Part shown: positions 43,201 through 50,062 of the stretch, one piece after another
Numbering within the stretch: position 1 is the first letter of the stretch
How the letters are laid out: each line of letters begins with the position of its first letter
DNA from: Taeniopygia guttata
Taxonomy: Eukaryota > Chordata > Aves > Passeriformes > Estrildidae
Reading direction: 5' to 3'
DNA: 64,000 nt
NCBI RefSeq assembly: GCF_048771995.1
Contig: NC_133032.1
Coordinates: forward strand, 17,297,001 to 17,361,000
Program-made: the position numbers and the translations under genes
The notes under the pieces: generated by a model
What the model was told of the DNA's origin: nothing
Seen by the model: only the letters and a program-made list of their open reading frames with translations
Database searches by the model: none

Positions 43201-46200
43201 CCCATTATCAAGGCTAAATATGAAAAACTAATCAGGTAAACTAACCTTCAGAAGAGTAATCATAGATTTGTATTCTCTACATACAACACATATAAGCAGC
43301 TAACATGATTATTGGTATAGTTTAGAAGGCAATATATAAATCCAAACTTTTCTTTTTCAATGGAAATTCTGATATTAAAAAGTGAAAGCTCTGAGGAAAA
43401 GAAATGTTTTGAACATACTTTCTTAATGTCATCTTCAGAAGCCTTTTTAAACTCATTTTCAAAAGGACTTGCTAATTCATTGAATAAGCCCACTTCTTCA
43501 CAGTTCTTCAAGAATCGAGTTGGTGTTGGTGTCTGATCTGAAAAGAAGTGTATAAAACCCCCACAATTTTATTTTACAATACCATTTATGAACCTACTCG
43601 TCCTAAATAGTTTTCAGAATACAAACAAACAGGAAGAGACGAGGAGGTGGCTGGGAACCCTCGGGCTGCATTCGGCCCCGCAGGGAGGCAGCTGGCAGGC
43701 AAACTCCACCTGCTGGAGACCAGCACCCGGAGCCTGCAGAGCCCCTGACAATCCTAGCAGGGAACCACTGCATTTCTTTTGTGAGCATGAACCACAGGAA
43801 GCTATTCTCAAGTGCACAGCAGAACACTTCAATGAGCAAGGAGACTTTATTTAAAAATATAGATAAGGACTATATGAAGGCTTTTAATTAGAAAAGAAAT
43901 GAGGAAAGCGCACAGTCCAAAGCCAGTTTGCTTCCTGTCCTATTTTGACAACAGCAGTGGTTACTTCCAAGTGCACGGAACTTTGAAAGGAAAGCGTGGT
44001 TCTGTGCACAAATCGGATTGACTCCTATGATGCCTCTGGATCAAGCTGGAATCATAAGGCTTCTGGCATCTGGATGACTATCCCATGAAGTAGCTTCAGA
44101 AACATCTTTATATAAAACTCCTGTTAGTATATAGATTTGCCTTATTTCGCTGTTATTATCAGGTCAAAATTAACTACACTTGCCATGAAGTTACTTGCAT
44201 TTCAAATACTCTGAATTAATATGATTGTGTGGACTTATTAATCTTGGTGTCTACAACAGTTCCTATGCTGGAATGTGGCTGCACAGAGACACTTTCATGG
44301 CTTAATTTTTAAACACCTGATTATTTGAAAAGTCTCTTCTCTTGTGGTATAACTGACAAGAAGCACACCCAGAATTTTAACATTTTTAACTGGTAATTTT
44401 GGAGTAATATTTTTTTATCTGCTCACTGTGACAAATTAGCAATGTACAAGGAAAAAAAAACAGAAAATGTCTGAAAGTCTTTCTGAAGTTCATTTAGGCT
44501 GCTCCACCACTGAAAAAACCCCAGACTGAATGCAACTTCCACATACTTAGCACATGCTATCTTCATTCAAAAATTCTCAAATGTATAATGCGTTCAATCA
44601 TCCACGGGTGATAACTTCTGATCCTGGACAAAAGCCGTAATTACTAAGGGTATAACATGAATTCAGAGGTGTGAATAAAGTATTTTGAATTTAAACCAAA
44701 ATGAAAACAAAATACTTGATCTTTCTTTTACTATCCCATTGGAAGACTAATCACTGATTCATTCGTCTAATATCACCATGATACGTAAAAGATGCTACGT
44801 GTTTTAAAATTTAAAAGACAAGTAATATCAATGAATAATTAGAACTGAAATACAGTTTCATTTAGTTACTGATCCTCTTAGGAGTAGTCTTTATTAGCAT
44901 GTTTTAATTAAATGCTTATACAATTAAATGAATTATATAAGTATTGATAATTTTTAAATACTTTGATTATATATCAGATACGAATAAAACTAACTTATGG
45001 AGAATAATACTGCCTTCAAATTCTGACATGCATTATGTAAGAAAACAATGCCTAAGCACACACTGCAGACAAATACAGTGCAGAAAACGTATCACATTCT
45101 CTTAACGTGAATCTATGCATTATATACAGAAAATGCATAAAGCACATGCCCATTCCAGCAGAAAAGTGAAAAAACTTAATACAGGTATATACTTACCAGC
45201 CACAATGACACTATCATTACGAGCCGGCCCAAATTTCAGTGTCATCTCATGTTTATGTTTATGGACAGCCAAATGATCCTCATTGGTAAAACGCTGCAGC
45301 AGAAAGTTTTTAGAAACACTTGTAATTGGGAGTGTGAACACAACAAATGCCATTCCACAGAATGCAATTTTTACAAAATGTAAAACTATCATTACTATGT
45401 TAAAATATCACCCTCTAAGGCAGATATATCTTGTTCCTTGGTCAACAGTACCAAGCAGAAATATTATAAAACTCAAACTATGTTCATAGTAACTAAATAT
45501 ACCAGGGAAATTGCAGTACAAGTGCCTGCATTCATCAAAAGTCCAAGATAACATTTCAGAGTGCTGCACCTCCATCAACCATCAGCAAACAGCCATTTGC
45601 TGTATTAATGGATCTTGACAATGTCTAGTAATCACCACTACTTGATTACTGCATTGTGTGTATTACGACATTAATAAGAATTGATCTGTAATCACAAACT
45701 TCACTGCATTTAACAGCATAAAGATAAAATAAAATATTCTAGCTCCTGTCCCTGCCAATTTACTATATGAAACAAGGGGCAGGTAGAATGGGCAACACTA
45801 GAATAATGCTAGACAGCTGAAATGCTGTGAATTAACTAAACCTTACCAGCATTTTAAAAACCTCTCAGGTTTGCTCATTTCATGCATACTTTCCCCAATA
45901 TTTGGAGTATATGCTATAAAAAAGCAGTAAGCAGACAAACTGAGTGCTGTAAAAGAGATATTCTTACTTTTACTATTTGTTTATTTTCACTAATTTGCTA
46001 CGCATCTGTAATTGTGGATGAAGTTAGCGTTTCAATTGACATAATCTAAGAAAATGTTTCCCAAGATGCAGCTTTCCTAAAAAGAACACATTTTACACAA
46101 AACATTGAAATTCTTAATTTTCTTTGTGAACATTTGAGCTCCAATTTATGCTTCTGGTTATGCCTCACTAATTTAAGTCATTCCACACGTAACAGATACA

Positions 46201-46832
46201 CATCAAGAATCATCTCTCAGGAACTGATACATAAACTGAATTCACCTCAGAGTACAGTAATTCAGAATGTTTCCATGAAAGGGACATGTGCATGTGGAAC
46301 TGTGAGGGAAATTTAAAATGTAGGATCACTGTATGACAGGGTGAAACAAACAAGGGACTTTTTTTTTTTCCTTAGAACTTTACTGCCCAGAGTTCCAAAT
46401 GCCCAGCTCTCCATAACTCCTGCACCCTACCTCTGCATACAGCATAAGCCAGAAATTTCTGCATTCTATCACGCTAAGAGACTTAAGTCTGTCTTTCTGG
46501 CCTCACTAAGTGGTGGAGCAGCTCTTCCAGAGGGAATACAATGTCCAGAGCCTGACTCCTTCTCTCTGTTCTACAGTGTGAAGCTGACATCTGGGACATG
46601 AACTTCTCTCTTCACCTTCCCTGGAATCATGGGCTGGTATAGACCCACATACTATAAATTGTTACTTTTCAGCAAAACATAGCAACTTCATAGCAATTAT
46701 CAGAAGCCCCTTTTCTTCAATCTCTAAAAATACATCTCACTGTTTAATTTGAACAGTGCTAATAATTTCAGTTCAGACCATTACCTGGCCACATCCAGGG
46801 GCAGTACATAAAAAGGGTTTGTCATCACTCAT
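10018..46832 (-). CDS. ATF2: ATF2, cyclic AMP-dependent transcription factor (complete coding span, 11 coding exons)
   Basis: This is a nuclear bZIP activator that binds CRE/AP-1-like sites as a homodimer or with JUN, and is switched on by JNK/p38 kinases. Eleven minus-strand exons join in phase to 1464 nt: 487 residues plus TGA. Visible parts by residue: C2H2 zinc finger C9, C14, H27, H31 (split over exons 1 and 2); paired Thr-Pro sites T51 and T53, equal to T69/T71 of the 505-residue human form; a long Ser/Thr/Pro/Gln-rich activation region (about 60-320); an Arg-rich run and basic region 324-358 with the NRAAASRCR core at 344-352; leucine zipper L362, L369, L376, L383, L390; and C-terminal Ser-Gln sites S472 and S480, the equivalents of the human ATM sites. 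The start chosen is the first in-frame ATG after an in-frame TAG, giving the 487-residue form I remember for chicken. The frame is unbroken and all junctions are GT/AG. Residue assignments are read from the sequence; functions are known for the family. Confidence 0.97.
10245..16769 (-). other. ATF2 intron 10 (6.5 kb)
   Basis: AT-rich intron between the last two coding exons. It contains a 23-nt poly(A) run (13265-13287). No CR1 copy or non-ATF2 exon was recognised. Open frames here, including one of 65 codons at 12468-12665 (minus) with a hydrophobic start, have no recognised homologue. Confidence 0.8.
16770..16875 (-). CDS. ATF2: ATF2 coding exon 10 (rest of zipper, C-terminal export signal)
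   Basis: 106 nt, acceptor TTCCTTTAG, donor GTGAGT. It begins [20 protein letters not shown] and ends KKSGYH plus one base of Thr. It supplies zipper positions L383 and L390. The [14 protein letters not shown] segment is the known leucine-rich nuclear export signal of the family, overlapping the zipper. Confidence 0.96.
16876..22480 (-). other. ATF2 intron 9 (5.6 kb)
   Basis: Interrupts the leucine zipper between Gln377 and Asn378. It contains a MIR-like SINE relic (about 17490-17720) and a stretch rich in TAAT cores near 21200-21265. Otherwise it is AT-rich and featureless. Confidence 0.8.
17490..17720 (+). repeat. MIR-type SINE relic
   Basis: The stretch reads like the body of an amniote MIR: CTCTGCCCTTCCACTG, then GGGTGACCTTGAGCAAGGTCA, then a C/T-rich CTTTGTGCTTCACCTTCCCC, AATACTCACCTTCCC and a tail resembling the conserved AAAGCGCTTTGAGAT...GAAAAGCGCTA end. 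MIR elements were active before amniote orders split, so this copy is ancient. The 5' limit is uncertain because the tRNA-like head is eroded. Confidence 0.75.
22481..22687 (-). CDS. ATF2: ATF2 coding exon 9 (basic region and start of leucine zipper)
   Basis: 207 nt (69 codons), acceptor TGTTTTCAG, donor GTATAC. After a Pro/Thr/Gln leader come [17 protein letters not shown], the DNA-contacting NRAAASRCR core and the first zipper leucines L362, L369 and L376. The basic region matches ATF2/ATF7/CREB5. The surrounding exons identify ATF2 rather than those paralogues. Confidence 0.98.
22688..24505 (-). other. ATF2 intron 8 (1.8 kb)
   Basis: AT-rich intron immediately before the bZIP exon. No repeat or other gene was recognised. 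A near-repeat of TAACATAAGCATG occurs twice near 24068-24102. Confidence 0.85.
24506..24655 (-). CDS. ATF2: ATF2 coding exon 8
   Basis: 150 nt (50 codons), acceptor TGCTTTCAG, donor GTATGA. It encodes [20 protein letters not shown] and continues to [10 protein letters not shown]. It is Gln/Thr-rich and lies just before the bZIP exon. Confidence 0.95.
27160..27642 (+). mobile_element. CR1 LINE fragment, 3' end, possibly composite
   Basis: From about 27270 the sequence follows the CR1 3' region: CCTGTTCAGCCTTGAGAAGAG, CTGAAGCACAGGAAGTTCC, GGTGAGGGGCACTGGAACAG, GTCCCTTCCAACTTGGCCC and the terminal ATTCTGTGA. The first ~110 bp (GCATGGCAAGGTTTGGC onward) are GC-rich and do not follow the CR1 segment that should precede. 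They look like a piece of another avian repeat or an internally deleted CR1. Confidence 0.85.
31595..33665 (-). mobile_element. CR1 LINE with decayed reverse transcriptase, antisense to the window (same strand as ATF2)
   Basis: About 2.1 kb of CR1 reads on the minus strand, from within ORF2 down to the 3' end. The catalytic block reads FADGTKLG instead of FADDTKLG near 32470-32495, so the second catalytic Asp is lost. Downstream residues ([21 protein letters not shown]) follow the family. Frameshifts and stops break the frame, and the 5' end is truncated near 33665. CR1 ORF2 normally encodes an endonuclease plus reverse transcriptase; this copy is dead. It lies in an ATF2 intron. Confidence 0.93.
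36024..36110 (-). CDS. ATF2: ATF2 coding exon 7
   Basis: 87 nt (29 codons, phase 0/0), acceptor CTGGTCAG, donor GTAAGTG. It encodes [16 protein letters not shown] and a Ser-Pro-Gln-rich stretch ending SEAKL. Human has Met where this exon ends in Leu. The intron between exons 6 and 7 is only 177 bp, the shortest in the gene. Confidence 0.95.
36111..36287 (-). other. ATF2 intron 6 (177 bp)
   Basis: Short AT-rich intron with a GTAAGT donor and a CTGGTCAG acceptor. Nothing else is seen in it. Confidence 0.9.
36288..36402 (-). CDS. ATF2: ATF2 coding exon 6
   Basis: 115 nt, acceptor TTTTTCAG, donor GTAAGT. It completes the Val codon and encodes [20 protein letters not shown] followed by a Ser/Asn-rich tail ending PAAVP. 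It is a hydrophobic Pro-rich block of the central region. Confidence 0.95.
36403..36718 (-). other. ATF2 intron 5 (316 bp)
   Basis: Short AT-rich intron with a consensus GTAAGT donor and a T-rich acceptor. No other element is seen. Confidence 0.9.
36719..36897 (-). CDS. ATF2: ATF2 coding exon 5
   Basis: 179 nt, acceptor TTCCTCAG, donor GTAAGT. It encodes a Ser/Thr/Gln-rich low-charge segment beginning [12 protein letters not shown] and ending NRPI plus two bases of Val. An overlapping GTGTAAGT gives two possible donor positions; the consensus GTAAGT choice keeps phase with the next exon. Confidence 0.95.
38571..38850 (-). mobile_element. CR1 3'-end fragment (minus orientation)
   Basis: The plus strand starts ACACAGAATCACAGATTG and runs GACCTTCAGAGACCAC...CCAGCCCATCCCTTCTGCCATG, the reverse complement of a CR1 tail with its terminal octamer-like repeat. 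It is diverged and 5'-truncated. Confidence 0.8.
40455..40690 (+). mobile_element. CR1 3'-end fragment (plus orientation)
   Basis: GAGAGGTTCAGACTGGATCC, GGTACTGGAGCAGGTGGCAC, GGGGCTTCAAGACCAGACTG and CAGTCCCTTCCAACCTGAATT follow the CR1 3' UTR in the sense direction. It is old and diverged, and the terminal octamer is no longer clear. Confidence 0.8.
41239..41367 (-). CDS. ATF2: ATF2 coding exon 4
   Basis: 129 nt (43 codons, phase 0 at both ends), acceptor CTCATAG and donor GTCAGA. It begins [14 protein letters not shown] and ends PESTTNDEK. It is Ser/Thr/Pro-rich and acidic, as expected for the activation region. Because it is phase 0/0, skipping it would keep the frame. Confidence 0.95.
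41368..43418 (-). other. ATF2 intron 3 (2.05 kb)
   Basis: AT-rich intron with GTATG donor and CTCATAG acceptor. No repeat family or other exon was recognised. Confidence 0.85.
43419..43537 (-). CDS. ATF2: ATF2 coding exon 3 (Thr-Pro kinase sites)
   Basis: 119 nt between a TTTTCAG acceptor and a GTATG donor. It opens with the second part of the split Asp codon and [16 protein letters not shown], so T51 and T53 (human T69/T71) are both present. These are the known JNK/p38 targets that activate the N-terminal transactivation domain. It ends with ASEDDIKK at a codon boundary. Confidence 0.96.
43538..45196 (-). other. ATF2 intron 2 (1.66 kb) with an internal GC-rich patch
   Basis: Mostly AT-rich, but 43640-43765 is abruptly GC-rich with CpGs (CCCTCGGGCTGCATTCGGCC and following), about 100 bp upstream of the acceptor of the kinase-site exon. 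The patch belongs to no family I recognise. Open frames of 72-88 codons in three frames there reflect base composition. Confidence 0.75.
45197..45293 (-). CDS. ATF2: ATF2 coding exon 2 (second half of zinc finger)
   Basis: 97 nt, flanked by a GCTGCAG acceptor and a GTAAG donor. It encodes [20 protein letters not shown] and the following 12 residues, ending in a split Asp codon. It supplies His27 and His31 of the C2H2 finger. The conserved stretch around NDSVIVA leads into the kinase-regulated Thr-Pro pair on the next exon. Confidence 0.96.
45294..46784 (-). other. ATF2 intron 1 between coding exons (1.5 kb)
   Basis: Splits the zinc finger between Gln16 and Arg17. AT-rich; no other feature recognised. 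Confidence 0.85.
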
Positions 46833-46850
46833 ATTCCACAGGTCGTTGTG
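46785..46850 (-). CDS. ATF2: ATF2 exon with start codon (coding part 46785-46832)
   Basis: The ATG lies at 46832-46830, followed by 16 codons ending CCTGGATGTGGCCAG and a GTAATG donor. It encodes [16 protein letters not shown], the first half of the zinc finger with Cys9 and Cys14. The acceptor is ambiguous: the minus strand reads ATACAG-GTAG-CAC, so splicing could occur after CAG (exon start 46854) or after TAG (46850). If the first is used, an in-frame TAG lies seven codons before the ATG, which fixes the start here. The longer mammalian N-terminus (MKFKLHV...) is not visible upstream. Confidence 0.95.
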
Positions 46851-48845
46851 CTACCTGTATTAAAATTAGAATGTAGCAAATTTTACAAATAATGCAACAA
46901 ATTATCAATACATCAACAAGCTATTTTAATATTCTATGGGCAAGAATTTCTGCCTTCTGACTATAGTAATACTCTAAATACCCATGATTCAGCGTATGGA
47001 TTTCAAGCTCTGTCAGGAAGGTATACAAAATCCACCACAGCAGTTTCTGAAGACACACCTCAATCAGAAATCCACATATTCACATGTAACATGACTAACT
47101 GCAAAAAGTATCTGACAACACAGTAAGAACAACTTGTCACTGAAAATAAATATATTGTAACAATGATCCAATTCTCAGTTAAAAAGAGGTCACAGCAGCA
47201 GACAACACCATGCAGTCAAGGTTCTGGTGCCAACAGATGAAGAAGTAGTGTTCATTCCTTAGCCTCTACACAATCCTTATTTAAAGCTCACCATTAGAGC
47301 TAAATCAGCACATAGCCCTTTGTGCAAACTGTTACAAATTTAATTACAAAAACATGTATTTTAGTAATGTTTCAGCTACTTAACTACTGAAAGGCTAAAA
47401 ATACTTAAGAAAGAAGTAAGATATTAATGACATTTGGTGCTATTTTGAATACTTACCCCACATACTAATACACATACCTGCCAGATCTCACATATAAACC
47501 TGTTTCATAGGGCAAACTATCATATCCTCCTTTTCATGGCAATTAACTGTAACTAAAAGAAGATGATAATTACTACACATGCTAAAAAATATAATAATGA
47601 ATGATTTTGTAAAGATAAATGATAATATGTCCACTATTTACCCATGAAACACAGCAGTTTTTCAAATAAATTGTTTGCTTCAATACATCCTCTAATTAGT
47701 TGTGGCACCTGTGGCTTTACCTTGGAGGAAATACATTCATCTTTAAATGAGTATTTATACAGAGAACTAACAGTGTTCATTCTGAACACTATTTAGATTG
47801 ATAAAGGAAATAAAGATGAATAAAGATGTTTTAATGATTAAAGATCATAGGCAGAATAAACCCATGTCATCCCCAGCGCACTGGTCATGTAGAGTTGCAA
47901 GGACTCAAACTGTCTGACCACCCCAAGAATGTACATTTCTGGTACACATCTGGGCACTAGACACAAGACTTAAGCATAACCAAATAATTTCAGACTTATT
48001 ACCTCAGAGATCTGTAGGGAATACAGTATCTGATCCTTCTGGTTGTATCTATACAGTAAAAAACACTGTGTATAGACTTTTTTGGATATTCCTTCAAAGA
48101 GGAGGTGAACCCAGCATCCTTGGTAATGTTCACATAACAGCAAAGAAAGAAAAACACGGCATGCAGGAGAGTCTAAACTGTCACTTCTAAATATTTATGT
48201 TTCAAGGAATGGGGATACTGAGCTGAGATCAGAAGTCAAGAAGAGATGAATGGCTGCCAGAAATTTCAATGTTTGGCATTGACAGCTCAGGGAAACACAT
48301 CCCAAAAAAAGGATGCCAAAGTAAATCAGGGATGAAGACTGTCTGCAAAGAGTTCATAACCCGTCTCAAGTTTCTGAAGGAATGAAGTATTTTTTTTTAA
48401 CTGTTCAAACTGTGAACTTGGTACTTTCACTAATAAGGAATATTAACAAGATTATGGGCAAGTCTGAATCATGACTAAGGCTTCAGGGTAAGAAATAAGA
48501 TCCTTATCATGACACTAAGAGTATATCCTCACAATATATGGAACTTAAACAGAGTTTAACAGCTATTCCACTATTCTTCAGCTATGCAACAATCTCATTT
48601 CTTCATATGCAGGCTCAAGCTAACAGAGTTAGTCTTGTTTAGATCTCAAGAGGAATTAGTTTTTTTGAACCTGTCATCATACAGCACTGTACTTATTTAA
48701 TGGCTACATATGCCACCATATGCTAATACACACAGATGGATATGTATTATGAGTAGACAAGTAATACCCATATCAAAAACATCCAATGGTGGAAGAAACA
48801 ATTATGATTTGGGGTTTTTTTTAATCCAAAGCATGAAGATTTTTA

Positions 48846-49102
48846 TTAACTGAAATGCATGTAGGACATATTTTTCACTCTTTTACTATGTCTTGTCATA
48901 CTCAAGGGAGATGCAGTTTCGGAGCATCTCTCTAAAATCAACTCCCTCCATGCTGCCAGTATTTTTTGTAGGTGAGAAGATGTAAATTTTTTAGGTGTGC
49001 TCATTTTCTCTTTTCGAGGAACATTACTAAATCTTGTATTTGCACGTGAAGTTCTTATCTGGTTCCATGTCTTAGTTTGTGAAGTCTGTGAATTTTGAAT
49101 GC
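48846..49102 (-). CDS. Unrecognised exon-like open frame, resembling a terminal coding exon
   Basis: I do not recognise the product. On the minus strand a good acceptor (pyrimidine-rich tract, then TTTATCAG) is followed by two bases and 84 open codons to TAA at 48848-48846. The stop overlaps an AATAAA at 48847-48842, and A-rich sequence follows. The frame stays open back across the acceptor to a TGA near 49200. The translation is Lys/Arg/Ser/Thr-rich and protein-like: it starts IQNSQTSQTKTWNQIRTS, has KEKMSTPKKFTSSHLQKI, then ILAAWRELILERCSE, and ends KNMSYMHFS. It sits inside the ATF2 5' UTR intron on the same strand. It could be a nested gene's last exon, an alternative terminal exon or the tail of a decayed retrocopy; chance in AT-rich DNA is not excluded. 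Confidence 0.35.
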
Positions 49103-49171
49103 CTGATAAACAAGTAAAAAAATCAATCCTTGTGAAAAAGAAAAGCAGTGCTGTCCTTCTGGCAAACTTAC

Positions 49172-49281
49172 TGGAAAAAAGTTGGAGATAAATTCATTTC
49201 CTCATCTTTGTAACATTATTTGACTGCAGGCCACATGGAATTTTGTGAGGTAATCCCTTGTAAAGAGATTCCGGATAACAT
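49172..49281 (-). other. Splice-flanked block upstream of the exon-like frame
   Basis: 110 nt bounded on the minus strand by TTCTTTTCCTTAG and by a perfect GTAAGT donor. All three frames contain stops, so it would be a non-coding exon, a decayed coding exon or a chance pairing. It lies 69 bp before the 48846-49102 block, a very short gap for an intron. Confidence 0.2.
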
Positions 49282-49639
49282 CTAAGGAAAAGAAATTATG
49301 TTGAAGCACTGAAATTTTTGCACCTAAAAGAAGTCCACTTGCATTCTAAGCAAGACTTTGGACATTTTAAATCTAAACAGAAACTGGATCTGACAGGATG
49401 GGAAAACAAAGGGCTCACATTTGTTAGTGCAGCCAAATTGGTAAGAACTGTATTTACCTATTACAAACACTTGCAAGGCTTGCACTTAGAACAAAATAAC
49501 TCCATGCAACAGTGGAGGCTGAGGGGCAACTGGCTGCCAAGCCGCTTTGGGGCAGAACCTGTAACTCCTGGTGGACAACAAACCCTACACGATTCAGCAT
49601 CATGTCACTTGTAGCACTGAAAGACTGGGATGAATTAAC

Positions 49640-50062
49640 AAAGGCACAGCAATGAGACGAAGTGATTACTGCCCTTTATCTGCTACTCTAAGACTACAGC
49701 TGAAGTGCCATATCCAGAGCTGAGCCCCTCAAGACAGCTGATGATCTGGAGAGAAAACATCTGGAGCCTCATCAAAACAGTTAGGAGGCTGGACTATTAC
49801 ATAACAAGAGGAAGCAAAGTTTGTTCAGAATGGTAAGGATCTGCTTGCTGTCATGAACTATCTAATGTACTGATATAGAAAAGTCAGATCCAGACTTTAG
49901 GTAGAGTATAATAAAAGGATGAGATGCAACATTCACAAGACACACCAAGAAAGTTAGCAGCAAGTGTAGAGCAAGAGCATTAAAATAAAATCACACAGTG
50001 AGGGTTTGCTGAACACTGGAACAGGTTGTCAAGCAGAGCTGTGGAATCTCAGAAGAAATTCA
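49640..50062 (+). mobile_element. Old CR1 3'-region relic
   Basis: GCAATGAGACGAAGTGATTA, GAGCTGAGCCCCTCAAGAC, AAAACAGTTAGGAGGCTGG, AGTGAGGGTTTGCTGAACAC and TGGAACAGGTTGTCAAGCAGA match the order of motifs in CR1 tails, but with heavy divergence. Boundaries are approximate. Confidence 0.6.
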
